From Parafilimonas sp. (GTDB lineage: Bacteria > Bacteroidota > Bacteroidia > Chitinophagales > Chitinophagaceae), in contig JAICKT010000067.1 in assembly GCA_025927795.1 (NCBI GenBank), positions 1 to 14,415 of the forward strand: DNA of 14,415 nt, read 5' to 3'. Shown here one piece after another: positions 1 to 6,359 of this stretch. Position 1 is the stretch's first letter. Each line of letters opens with the position of its first letter. A program made the position numbers and the translations under genes. Under the pieces are notes generated by a model. That model was not told where the DNA came from. It searched no databases and was given only the letters and a program-made list of their open reading frames with translations.

Positions 1-198
1 AATTGCCTTAATACCTGCTTCCGTTAAATAAGGTTTTACGGCTTCATAGTTATGAATCAGTTCGTCAAGTTCATCTAAGTTAAGTGGAGCTCCCGCATCA
101 CCATCTTCACAACAGCCACCTTTGCATTTATTTAAATCGCAAACAAATTGCTTCTGCACAATTTCATCGCTCACTAATTTGTTATCAATCGCAATCAT
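1..198 (-). CDS. DUF3109 family protein, N-terminal 66 residues (cut by window edge)
   Basis: This is the start of a minus-strand gene; ATG is at 198 and the frame stays open to base 1. The visible peptide begins MIAIDNKLVSDEIVQKQF and then has a cysteine cluster, C20-X4-C25-X3-C29-C30, followed by GDAGAPL. That cluster plus the GDAGAP motif is what I recognise as DUF3109, a family common in Bacteroidota whose cysteines suggest metal or Fe-S binding; its function is not known to me. The ATG fits the family's usual N-terminus. A -7-type promoter box lies only five bases upstream, so the mRNA may be leaderless. The first codons and the upstream bases recur as a degraded copy at 3220-3290. The family call is fairly sure, the role unknown. 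Confidence 0.8.
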   Translation of the reverse strand, partial: MIAIDNKLVSDEIVQKQFVCDLNKCKGGCCEDGDAGAPLNLDELDELIHNYEAVKPYLTEAGIKAI

Positions 199-220
199 AA
201 TTGCAAAGTAAAAATTAAAA
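151..220. repeat. Direct repeat copy A: start of the DUF3109 gene and its upstream bases
   Basis: This segment covers codons 1-16 of the DUF3109 gene plus about 20 upstream bases. It matches 3220-3290 in the same orientation, at roughly 63 of 71 aligned columns by hand. This is the intact copy, because the ATG is present and the reading frame continues into the full gene. Confidence 0.85.
204..211 (-). promoter_or_regulatory. Possible -7 promoter box of the DUF3109 gene
   Basis: Read on the minus strand the bases are TTACTTTG, one position off the Bacteroidota -7 consensus TAnnTTTG. Five bases (CAATT) separate it from the ATG at 198. No good TTG -33 element stands 19 bases upstream. If it is used, transcription would begin at or next to the start codon. 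Confidence 0.3.
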
Positions 221-397
221 ACTCAAAAAAGTAAGGGAAGTGCAAACTGCCGGTTATAAATAGTTGTTTTAAGTTAAAATCACTACTGTTTATTACACCT
301 ATTACATAAATGACAATTAATATAACGGCTAACACGAATAAATATTCACTATAATTTTTAAGCCTTGTAATTTTTAGGAACAGGTGAAAGCGTTGGA

Positions 398-484
398 AGA
401 ATCGATCGCAGTCTCGCTATACTATATGATGATAACGAACGCATCCAAAACTTTTTGTCTATGTTAGACATTACTATTATGTAA
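398..484 (+). pseudogene. Possible remnant of a response-regulator N-terminus
   Basis: In the frame ending at the TAA of 482-484 the translation includes LAILYDDNERIQNFLSML. This resembles the first beta strand, acidic pair and first helix of a response-regulator receiver domain, in the style of Bacteroidota LuxR-type regulators that start with IAIYDDN. There is no usable start codon in frame and a stop follows after about 28 codons, with no further receiver sequence recognisable in the other frames. Only about 18 residues support the call, so chance resemblance is possible. Confidence 0.3.
456..470. repeat. Perfect 6-bp inverted repeat, 3-base loop
   Basis: TGTCTA-TGT-TAGACA forms a perfect hairpin or dyad inside the gene-free region. 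It is not followed by a T-run on either strand, so it is not a clear terminator. It could equally be an operator or chance in AT-rich DNA. Confidence 0.35.
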
Positions 485-496
485 AATAATTTTTAC
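481..496. repeat. Perfect 6-bp inverted repeat, 4-base loop
   Basis: GTAAAA-TAAT-TTTTAC lies 10 bases after the previous inverted repeat. It is AT-rich, so hairpin stability would be low. No function can be assigned. Confidence 0.3.
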
Positions 497-689
497 AATG
501 AGAGTAATTCCCTGATAATTCCTAATTGTATTTATCATTGCTTTTTCCTTTTCCAACGCAAGTATGTGGCAATGCTTTTGTGAGATGCATATTTGTGCCT
601 TTGCATTAGACCAGTTTGCGCCTGTTTAATATTGTGTTTTGCTCTTACCTTATGAATGTTTTGCTGATGCATGCACACAAAGTTTTAGC

Positions 690-718
690 TTGTGCGTATG
701 CAGAAAAGTAATAATTTG
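690..718 (+). promoter_or_regulatory. Candidate promoter of the acid phosphatase gene
   Basis: TTG at 690-692, a 19-base spacer, then TAATTTG at 712-718. The spacing fits the Bacteroidota pattern TTG-N19-TAnnTTTG, but the -7 box is one base shorter than consensus. It would give a leader of about 30 bases before the TTG start at 756. Confidence 0.35.
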
Positions 719-755
719 TAAACTAATTAAAGCGAAAAAACTTTATTCATATCAA

Positions 756-1559
756 TTGAAAAAAATCATCATTATAACGATTGGCTTATTTGCTTTTCAA
801 CTAACGCAGGCGCAAGACAGCACACAATTTTCGTCTGAAGATTTAAAGCTCTATTCTTTATTGTTTCAGCAAACGGCTGCAGAATACAGGGCGCTATGTT
901 ACCAGGCATTTAATACGGCAAGAACGCATTTAGATGAAATGCTTAAACAAAATCCGCAGAAAAAAAATCTTGCAATTATAACAGACCTTGATGAAACTAT
1001 TTTAGACAACAGTGAAATTTTTGCACAAAAAATAATAACCGGGAAGGAAATAAGTTATGCAGACTGGCAGCGATGGCTAAACAAACCCAACTTGCCAACT
1101 GTGCCCGGTGGTGTTGAATTCTTGCAATATGCCGGCAGTAAAGGCGTACATATTTTTTACATCAGCAACAGGGATGTAAGAGGAGTGCCGGTTACACTTA
1201 CCATTTTACAAAAGCTGCGCTTGCCTGATGCCGATACCAGCAATATGCTTTTTATGAGTGATGATTTTTCTAAAGAATCAAGAAGGCAAACCGTGATGAA
1301 AAATTATGATGTGGTAATGTTATTGGGCGATAACCTGGATGATTTTATGCAGGTGTTTGAATCAAGACCAATTAATGAACGTTTTGCTGCAACTGACAGT
1401 TTGAAAAATGAATGGGGGAAAAAATTTATTGTATTACCTAATGCTGTTTATGGTGAATGGGAAAATGCATTATTTGATTATGAGGATGTGGATAGCTTAT
1501 CGCTTGAGCAGAAGATTGAAAAATTAAAAGCAGTGTTGAAAGATACTCGCGATAAATGA
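756..1559 (+). CDS. Secreted HAD-type acid phosphatase, lipoprotein e(P4)/class C family
   Basis: The protein is predicted to hydrolyse phosphomonoesters or nucleoside monophosphates outside the cytoplasm. The HAD motifs are visible: DLDET (about residues 77-81, nucleophile and acid/base aspartates), YISNR (about 135-139) and GDNLDDF (about 191-197, metal-binding aspartates). I chose the TTG start at 756 because it gives a clean Sec signal peptide, MKKIIIITIGLFAF...TQAQ, with cleavage likely before DST, and a 267-residue product of normal family size. The frame runs upstream to 639, but that extension does not look like protein. There is no lipobox cysteine, so unlike Haemophilus e(P4) it is probably not a lipoprotein. 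It stands alone on the plus strand and converges with the isomerase-like gene at 1637. Confidence 0.85.
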   Translation: MKKIIIITIGLFAFQLTQAQDSTQFSSEDLKLYSLLFQQTAAEYRALCYQAFNTARTHLDEMLKQNPQKKNLAIITDLDETILDNSEIFAQKIITGKEISYADWQRWLNKPNLPTVPGGVEFLQYAGSKGVHIFYISNRDVRGVPVTLTILQKLRLPDADTSNMLFMSDDFSKESRRQTVMKNYDVVMLLGDNLDDFMQVFESRPINERFAATDSLKNEWGKKFIVLPNAVYGEWENALFDYEDVDSLSLEQKIEKLKAVLKDTRDK

Positions 1560-1586
1560 TTTTATGTATTGTTTAACTGAAGCAGG

Positions 1587-1598
1587 CTGCCGCGGCAG
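1587..1598. terminator. GC-rich 12-bp palindrome between convergent genes; weak terminator candidate
   Basis: CTGCCGCGGCAG is a perfect palindrome in otherwise AT-rich DNA, 28 bases after the phosphatase stop and 39 bases after the stop of the convergent gene. The plus-strand 3' side is AT-rich (AAATAATATTTT) but has no clean T-run, so termination is only a guess. Confidence 0.3.
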
Positions 1599-1636
1599 AA
1601 ATAATATTTTCTTATACAATTCACATCAATTTGAAT

Positions 1637-2515
1637 CTATGTTAAACTCACAGATTTAAATTTCGAAAGATACTCACGGCTTTGTTTTAATGCATCAAAT
1701 ACATCAATGCTTGATTTATCCAGTTCTATTATCATCCATTGAACATTCTCCGAACATGCATTAACGATAGATGGAATATTTAATGTGCCTTGCCCTACAG
1801 GTGTCATCGGATCAGGGTTGTCCGAAATTAATTTTTCATTGAAAACTGCAGGTCCATCTTTTATATGTATTAGTCGTATTCTTTTTTTAAGTTTCTCAAG
1901 AATGGTAGCCGGGTCTTGTCCCGCTACTTTCACCCAATAAACATCCGTTTCAAAAAAGATGTCATCATCCAATTCTTCATTCAATACTTCATACACTAAT
2001 TTGCCATCTACATGATTTCTATACTCCCACCAATGGTTATGCAAACCAAAGCGCAAACCATTATCCTTAGCTAATTTGTTACTTTCAATATAAATTTTAG
2101 CAAGCTCTTTAGTTCCCTCCAACGAACTGTAACGTTTGTCTTCGGGCCATCCATGCCAAATCAGGTTTTCGCAATTATACGCTTTGGCTGTAGCCAAAAG
2201 GCTTACAATGTTTTCTTTAGTTGGAATATCAACGTGACAAGACGTTACTTTAAGTCCAAACTCTTTAAGAGCATCAGCAGCAATTTGAACACTAACATCT
2301 TTTGGCCAGAAAGCAGTCTCAACATTTTTGAACCCGAGATCAGCAAGATGCTTCAAACTTCCTTTTAAGTCTTTAGAAATTGCATCGCGAATAGTATAAA
2401 GCTGTACCGCGAGATGATGCTTACCTGTTTCAGCAGGCATTTTTAAAAAGCCCGGGATAGTTGTGGCAAATATTCCTGCCCCTGTTATTTGGATAAATTC
2501 TCTTCGATTTGTCAT
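1637..2515 (-). CDS. Tat-exported sugar phosphate isomerase/epimerase-like TIM-barrel protein
   Basis: This 292-residue protein belongs to the xylose-isomerase-like TIM barrel (AP-endonuclease 2 type) superfamily. The N-terminus MTNRREFIQITGAG is a twin-arginine signal (RREFI, residues 4-8) followed by a hydrophobic stretch ending near residue 28, so the folded enzyme is probably exported to the periplasm. Likely metal ligands and active-site residues lie in the usual places: HNHWWEY (159-165), FFETDVYW (187-194), LIHIKDG (215-221) and IIELD (262-266). The substrate cannot be read from the sequence; family members isomerise or epimerise sugars and inositols, or act as ketose 3-epimerases. The ATG is well placed behind a promoter at 2552-2580. 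It converges with the phosphatase gene and has no obvious operon partner. Confidence 0.85.
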   Translation of the reverse strand: MTNRREFIQITGAGIFATTIPGFLKMPAETGKHHLAVQLYTIRDAISKDLKGSLKHLADLGFKNVETAFWPKDVSVQIAADALKEFGLKVTSCHVDIPTKENIVSLLATAKAYNCENLIWHGWPEDKRYSSLEGTKELAKIYIESNKLAKDNGLRFGLHNHWWEYRNHVDGKLVYEVLNEELDDDIFFETDVYWVKVAGQDPATILEKLKKRIRLIHIKDGPAVFNEKLISDNPDPMTPVGQGTLNIPSIVNACSENVQWMIIELDKSSIDVFDALKQSREYLSKFKSVSLT

Positions 2516-2551
2516 AGTGCTTTAGTTTTAAACAGTTCTTTTTTAGTTTCG

Positions 2552-2580
2552 CAAAGTACCGCAGAAATTACGATAAACAA
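2552..2580 (-). promoter_or_regulatory. Candidate promoter of the isomerase-like gene
   Basis: On the minus strand: TTG (2580-2578), a 19-base spacer, then TACTTTG (2558-2552). Spacing matches the Bacteroidota -33/-7 pattern; the -7 box is one base short of TAnnTTTG. The predicted leader is about 30 bases. A dyad, ACTTTC-N8-GAAAGT, sits directly upstream at 2585-2604. Confidence 0.4.
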
Positions 2581-2584
2581 AAGC

Positions 2585-2604
2585 ACTTTCTATCGAATGA
2601 AAGT
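2585..2604. repeat. Inverted repeat abutting the isomerase-like promoter
   Basis: ACTTTC-TATCGAAT-GAAAGT has perfect 6-base arms and an 8-base spacer, and lies four bases upstream of the -33 element. The position would suit an activator site, but there is no second copy to support this. Confidence 0.25.
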
Positions 2605-2767
2605 ATTGCTTTCTCCTCGTTGTTTTATTTTCTTTCACTTCTTCAAACAGCGTAAAGCCAGCTACTTTTTATAAGCGTTGTTCTCATGCAATATTACCTG
2701 TATTAAATAAGCCGCATACTTGCACTGGTTGACGAAATATTTTGAATCAGGAAATTTGAACTTAGTT

Positions 2768-3190
2768 TTAATGCGCAGTAAATTCAAGTACATCGCCTGT
2801 AGTTGCATCACCTAATTCTATGGAAGCATCAGAAATAAGTTTTACCCACCAGTTTCCATTAATATAACTTAAAGGTTTATTACTAAAATAAAATGCAAGT
2901 TCCAGGTTATCGTCAGAAGAATAACTTTCTTTATAACTACCCTGCGTAATTTGATTATTTTTTACAGCAGTAATTTTTCCATTATCGCCAAATGAAAAAA
3001 CATACCCGTTAAACTCAGCGGTACTGTCTGCATTAGAATTTAAGTTTGTAAAATTCGTTAAAACAAAATCACCTTGTATCGCGTTGCTATCAGCATAATA
3101 ACCAAAATAACGGGAAGGTGCCTGTACTTGCCGCGAACATGACGCCGTAAAAATTACTGCTATAGCAAGAAATAAAATTACCTTTTTCAC
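2768..3190 (-). CDS. Small lipoprotein of unknown function
   Basis: The 140-residue product starts at GTG (3190) with a lipoprotein signal peptide, MKKVILFLAIAVIFTASC; the TASC lipobox puts the lipidated cysteine at residue 18. The mature part has alternating polar and hydrophobic stretches, with GYVFSFGDNGKITAV, a QGSYKE segment and a C-terminal LEFTAH. This pattern suggests an all-beta, lipocalin- or META-like fold, similar to small lipoproteins often seen in Bacteroidota, but I do not recognise the family. It is probably membrane-anchored in the periplasm or outer membrane. The upstream region carries the degraded DUF3109 start (3220-3290), and a weak -7-type box lies six bases before the GTG. 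No ATG is available nearby in frame. Confidence 0.7.
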   Translation of the reverse strand: MKKVILFLAIAVIFTASCSRQVQAPSRYFGYYADSNAIQGDFVLTNFTNLNSNADSTAEFNGYVFSFGDNGKITAVKNNQITQGSYKESYSSDDNLELAFYFSNKPLSYINGNWWVKLISDASIELGDATTGDVLEFTAH

Positions 3191-3196
3191 TAAGGA

Positions 3197-3204
3197 TAAA
3201 GTTA
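3197..3204 (-). promoter_or_regulatory. Weak -7-type box before the lipoprotein gene
   Basis: The minus strand reads TAACTTTA, matching TAnnTTTG except for the last base, six bases before the GTG at 3190. A similar TTTTTTA-then-TAACTTTA arrangement occurs upstream of ssb. No TTG -33 element is evident. Confidence 0.2.
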
Positions 3205-3219
3205 TGTAAAAAACTTTGG

Positions 3220-3290
3220 CTTCTGCACAATTTCAGTGCCCGGTAATTTGTTATCAATCGCAATAATAATTGGGAAAGTAAAAATTAAAA
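3220..3290. repeat. Direct repeat copy B: degraded start of a DUF3109 gene
   Basis: This is the second copy of the segment at 151-220. On the minus strand the copy stays in frame, reading IIAIDNKLPGTEIVQK against MIAIDNKLVSDEIVQK in the intact gene. The start codon has become ATT, and the frame then diverges and stops at 3201-3203. It is therefore a remnant of a partial gene duplication lying between the lipoprotein and VOC genes. Confidence 0.8.
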
Positions 3291-3329
3291 AAACCGAAAG
3301 GCAGTTGAAGTAGTTAGAAATATTTGCTG

Positions 3330-3341
3330 ATGCTGCAGCAT
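3330..3341. terminator. 12-bp palindrome just after the VOC gene; weak terminator candidate
   Basis: ATGCTGCAGCAT is a perfect palindrome about 8 bases beyond the stop of the minus-strand VOC gene. On the minus strand it is not followed by a T-run (a TTTT follows it on the plus strand), so it is a weak candidate for ending the mutY-ssb-gldE-gldD-VOC transcript. Confidence 0.25.
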
Positions 3342-3349
3342 TTTATCAT

Positions 3350-3706
3350 TTATAAGTTTTGCCCGAAAGTGAGCAAGTTGTTGTCAGGATCAAGTAACGA
3401 AAATTCTTTTTGTTTCCAGGGTTTTATTTGTAAATCACCATCGGGATGTATCTTAACTCCATTATCCAATAATGTTTTATACAAGTGCTCAATGTCGTTT
3501 GTTCGAATATAAACTTGTCCGTAATTTTCTTTTGGGTCTAATTCCTTAAACTCAAAAAAATGAATTTGTATATTGTCTTTTTCAACCATTAAATAGCCGT
3601 CGTAATCAGCGCTTCCAAATTCCTTAAAACCTAAATTATTCAAATAAAAATCTTTCGTTATCGATTTATTGCGCATCGGCAATTTTGGATTAACATCTGT
3701 AAGCAT
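3350..3706 (-). CDS. VOC superfamily protein, glyoxalase/bleomycin-resistance-like
   Basis: The 118-residue length and order of elements match a single-chain VOC protein of the bleomycin-resistance type: a first strand (NPKLPMRN), a helix with DFYLNNLGF (about 20-28), a strand IQIHFFEF (about 47-54), a second half with QVYIRTNDIEHLYKTLLDNGV, and the family's closing PWKQKEFSLLDPDNNLLTF. Such proteins bind hydrophobic or glycopeptide ligands, or act as metal-dependent lyases. A full metal triad is not obvious here, so binding and sequestration is the safer guess. It is cytoplasmic, with no signal peptide. The ATG at 3706 begins just before the first beta strand. It lies 88 bases behind gldD on the same strand with no clear terminator between, so read-through is possible. 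Confidence 0.8.
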   Translation of the reverse strand: MLTDVNPKLPMRNKSITKDFYLNNLGFKEFGSADYDGYLMVEKDNIQIHFFEFKELDPKENYGQVYIRTNDIEHLYKTLLDNGVKIHPDGDLQIKPWKQKEFSLLDPDNNLLTFGQNL

Positions 3707-3794
3707 ATTGTTTGTGTTTTGTTATAGACTGCAGCCTTTCACTATTTTTCATCCTAACCAATGATTTACCTTTAGACCAAATCGTATCTTGAAT

Positions 3795-4427
3795 TTACTT
3801 CCACCGAAACGTACTTATCAAATGTTTCATATCCTCAACCAAAAATTGGTTTACAGGTCGTAAAGAATCTTCATTGGGCGTTGCATAAAAATATAAAGCG
3901 CCGCGTAAAAAATTTTTTGTTGAGTCGGTTAAAAAAAACTGGTTGGCGGTAGCAACGTTTCCTTCAACTTTAAAATACATGCCATGTACGTTTGGAGAAA
4001 CATTCATTAATGAGTCATCAATATAACTTGCTTTTACTGTGTGTTTATTGGTAAGATCAAACGCATCATTCAATAATTTCTCCAGCTTATATTTTTCGCC
4101 AATTACTTTATAGCTTAAATAAATGCGTGCAGAAAATTGCGGAAATTCAACATTAATCCACCACGGGTTTTCTGTTGAATCACCAAAAAATGTACTGTCT
4201 TTTACAACCTTTGCATAAACAGGATACTCAAATGTGTAAGGATAATTTTGCTGATTAAACTGCTGATATTTTTTTTCGGGAAAATTAATTTTAAAATAAC
4301 CTGTAGGTTTTGGAATGTAGGGTGAGTTGCAGCTAAACAGTAAGATTAAAATGAGAATTGAGAATTGATACTTGACAATTGATAATAATTTATTTCCATT
4401 ATTCATTATCCATTGTTCATTGTCCAT
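3795..4427 (-). CDS. gldD: Gliding motility lipoprotein GldD
   Basis: GldD is a lipoprotein required in Flavobacterium johnsoniae for gliding and the linked type IX secretion system. Here the identification rests on the lipobox LFSC (cysteine at residue 33), followed by PYIPKPTGYFKINFPEKKY, the PKP...Y...FPE...Y pattern typical of GldD, and on its place directly after gldE. I chose the ATG at 4427, four bases after the gldE stop, which gives 210 residues; the ATG at 4406 (203 residues) is the main alternative. The frame also extends into gldE up to 4457, but that adds only a basic tail before the signal peptide. Oddly, the start and the hydrophobic signal region are written in degenerate 7-bp tandem repeats (4353-4428), giving unusual residues such as MDNEQWIMNNG. 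Confidence 0.88.
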   Translation of the reverse strand: MDNEQWIMNNGNKLLSIVKYQFSILILILLFSCNSPYIPKPTGYFKINFPEKKYQQFNQQNYPYTFEYPVYAKVVKDSTFFGDSTENPWWINVEFPQFSARIYLSYKVIGEKYKLEKLLNDAFDLTNKHTVKASYIDDSLMNVSPNVHGMYFKVEGNVATANQFFLTDSTKNFLRGALYFYATPNEDSLRPVNQFLVEDMKHLISTFRWK

Positions 4428-4428
4428 T
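4353..4428. repeat. Two arrays of degenerate heptanucleotide repeats at the gldD start
   Basis: On the plus strand, 4353-4380 reads as GAGAATT, GAGAATT, GATACTT, GACAATT, running on into GATAATA. After a short break, 4394-4428 reads as TTCCATT, ATTCATT, ATCCATT, GTTCATT, GTCCATT. Each unit is 7 bases and ends ATT (CTT once). Because 7 is not a multiple of 3, the arrays translate in a 21-base cycle. They encode the first residues and most of the hydrophobic core of the GldD signal peptide. Confidence 0.9.
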
Positions 4429-4431
4429 GAT

Positions 4432-5781
4432 TTATTTTTCTTTCGACGCTGCCACATGCGGCTTAATAGTTATTTTAATTTTTTGTAACCGGTTTTTTTG
4501 AAGTTCCAAAACAATAAACTCAAAATCGCCGCTTGTTATTACCTGGTTTTGTTGTGGAATTTCGCCGGCTATTTCAAGCACCAAACCTGCAAGCGAATCA
4601 CTCTCACCTTTTACGTTCTCAAAAGTATCTGAAGGCAAATGCATTAAACGGCAAACGTCATTTATCATTATACTGCCATCAAAAATATAATTATACTCAT
4701 CAATTTTTTTAAAGCCTGAATCTTCTTCATCAAACTCATCTTTTATATCGCCGATTATTTCTTCCATAATATCTTCCAGCGTTACAATACCGCTTGTTCC
4801 GCCAAACTCATCAACCACAACAGCAAAGTGAATACGCTTTAACTGAAAATCTTTTAAGAGGTCTTCAATAAGTTTATGCTCATGCACAAAATAAGGCGAA
4901 CGCAAAAGTGAATGCCAGTCAAATTCATTTGTATTACTTATAAAAGGCAAAACATCTTTTGTATTTAGCACGCCAACCACTTCATCCAAATCTTCTTTAA
5001 AAACAGGTAACCTGCTGTAATGCAGTTCTTCGGTTTTCTGAAGCAGTTTCTGAAAGCTCGTGTTATATTCAATGCCGCTCACATCAAGCCTGGTACGCAT
5101 TACCTGCTTAACAGTAATGTTGCTAAACTTTACAATGCCTTTTAAAATATTCTTTTCTTTTTCTGATGCAGCGTTATTCGTTGTTATATCAATTGCATGA
5201 TCCAGTTCTTCTAAACTATAAGTGCTTTTTGATTTTTTTGAAAGTTTCCTTTCAATAATATCAGAATATTTAACCAACCAGTTACCCATGCCATGAAATA
5301 AATAATAAGTTCCCTCTGTTATAAGACCAAAGTTTTTTAAGAAGCGAATATTATTATGGTTTGCATAAATTTTAGGTAATACCTCGCAAAACAAAACCAG
5401 CAAACTGGTGACAGCAACAACCTTTATCAGAAAATCAATCCAAAGCGCCATTGGTTTTTGCGTTTGCAGAATAATATCAATTAAAACATTGGAAACAATA
5501 ATAATTGCAATATTGGTAAAACTATTTGCAATAAGCAGTGATGCAAGCAAACCTTTAGGATCTTCAAGCAAATCAATGATACGCTTATAGTAAGATTGTT
5601 CTTTTGTTTTTAAAAGATTGATGTCTTTAAATGTGAGCGAAAAAAAAGCAACTTCAGCACCGGACACAACAAATGAAAGCATAATAAAGCCGATCAATAA
5701 AAAAACAAGCACAGTGGTGGCCTGCGGATCAATTATACCATGTAACTGTAAAAGTGAAAATAGCGTCGGATGAATTTCCAA
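4432..5781 (-). CDS. gldE: Gliding motility-associated membrane protein GldE (CNNM/CorC type, CBS domains)
   Basis: The 449-residue protein has the layout of the CNNM/HlyC-CorC family. An N-terminal DUF21 membrane domain has hydrophobic segments at about 21-40, 80-103 and 115-140, with SGAEVAFFS (40-48) and CEVLPKIYA (132-140). Two CBS modules follow at about 220-345, with VMRTRLDV, YSRLPVF and DEFGGTSGIVTLEDIMEEIIGDI. A C-terminal transporter-associated (CorC_HlyC) domain covers about 360-440. Family members are linked to divalent cation transport; GldE takes part in gliding through its partner GldD. It starts at TTG (5781), with no in-frame ATG before the membrane domain and an in-frame stop shortly upstream. 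It follows ssb by 65 bases and gldD follows it by 4, consistent with one operon. Confidence 0.9.
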   Translation of the reverse strand: MEIHPTLFSLLQLHGIIDPQATTVLVFLLIGFIMLSFVVSGAEVAFFSLTFKDINLLKTKEQSYYKRIIDLLEDPKGLLASLLIANSFTNIAIIIVSNVLIDIILQTQKPMALWIDFLIKVVAVTSLLVLFCEVLPKIYANHNNIRFLKNFGLITEGTYYLFHGMGNWLVKYSDIIERKLSKKSKSTYSLEELDHAIDITTNNAASEKEKNILKGIVKFSNITVKQVMRTRLDVSGIEYNTSFQKLLQKTEELHYSRLPVFKEDLDEVVGVLNTKDVLPFISNTNEFDWHSLLRSPYFVHEHKLIEDLLKDFQLKRIHFAVVVDEFGGTSGIVTLEDIMEEIIGDIKDEFDEEDSGFKKIDEYNYIFDGSIMINDVCRLMHLPSDTFENVKGESDSLAGLVLEIAGEIPQQNQVITSGDFEFIVLELQKNRLQKIKITIKPHVAASKEK

Positions 5782-5846
5782 ATTATGTGGTTTTCGTTAA
5801 AACACTTTCATCATAAGTTAACCGGCGAAAGATATAAAATTTCGCA

Positions 5847-6299
5847 TTAAAAAGGCAACCCACCCGTAGGCTCATCCTGCGGTGGCGGTACATCTTCAGT
5901 AAAATTATCTTCGTGTTCCTGCGAAATATTACTGCCTGACGAAGAAGATTGAGCGCTATGCGCATCACTGCGTCTGTCGAGCATAATAAAATTATCCGCC
6001 ATAATTTCTGTTACAAATTTTTTGTGGCCTTCGCGGTCTTCCCAACTGCGGGTGCGCAACCTTCCTTCCAGATAAATAAGGCTGCCTTTATGTAAGAATT
6101 TTTGTGCCAGATCTGCAAGTCCGCGCCATAAAATAATATTGTGCCATTCTGTTTGCGTACCCATTTTGCCGCTTCGTTCTTTAAACATTTCAGTAGTGGC
6201 AAGCGGAAATTTAGCCATGCTTACATTGCCTTCGAGATATTGAACATCCGGGTCTTTTCCTAAATTTCCAATCAGCATAACCCTGTTTAAGCCTCTCAT
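5847..6299 (-). CDS. ssb: Single-stranded DNA-binding protein
   Basis: This 150-residue SSB has an N-terminal OB fold (about 1-105) beginning MRGLNRVMLIGNLGKDPDVQY, with the conserved TEWHNIILWRGLADLAQKFLHKGSLIYLEGRL core (read in segments around 50-80). A low-complexity Ser/Asp/Pro linker follows, and the tail ends PTGGLPF, the hydrophobic tip that recruits repair and replication partners. It coats single-stranded DNA in replication, recombination and repair. The acidic tail is weaker than in E. coli (DDDIPF) but the terminal Pro-Phe is kept. It sits between mutY and gldE, a neighbourhood I know from Bacteroidota gliding loci. A TAACTTTA -7-like box lies about 32 bases upstream of the ATG, so it may have its own promoter as well as read-through from mutY. 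Confidence 0.95.
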   Translation of the reverse strand: MRGLNRVMLIGNLGKDPDVQYLEGNVSMAKFPLATTEMFKERSGKMGTQTEWHNIILWRGLADLAQKFLHKGSLIYLEGRLRTRSWEDREGHKKFVTEIMADNFIMLDRRSDAHSAQSSSSGSNISQEHEDNFTEDVPPPQDEPTGGLPF

Positions 6300-6359
6300 A
6301 ATATACTTTTATTCGGTGGTATAATTGTAACTAAAGTTATAAAAAAGATTTAAATGCAG

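Larger units (their letters stand above)
199..755. other. 557-base region without an intact gene
   Basis: This stretch lies between the divergent DUF3109 gene and the acid phosphatase gene. It holds the putative DUF3109 promoter box, a short possible response-regulator remnant (398-484), two small inverted repeats (456-470 and 481-496) and a candidate promoter for the phosphatase (690-718). The phosphatase frame is open back to a TTG at 639, but the 39 extra residues are cysteine-rich and unlike a signal peptide, so I treat them as non-coding. I see no tRNA or known riboswitch. Confidence 0.6.

Noticed and set aside
639..755. N-terminal extension of the phosphatase from a TTG at 639
   Set aside because: The 39 added residues are cysteine-rich and would bury the signal peptide; the TTG at 756 gives a normal signal and family length.
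4353..4428. CRISPR array
   Set aside because: Units are 7 bases, contiguous and degenerate, with no spacers and no cas genes nearby.
4428..4457. gldD start inside the end of gldE
   Set aside because: It adds only a basic run before the signal peptide; the ATG at 4427 gives a clean 4-base gap.
5783..5968. Short open frame overlapping the end of ssb
   Set aside because: It is an out-of-frame reading of the ssb tail and the gap before gldE; no supporting signal.
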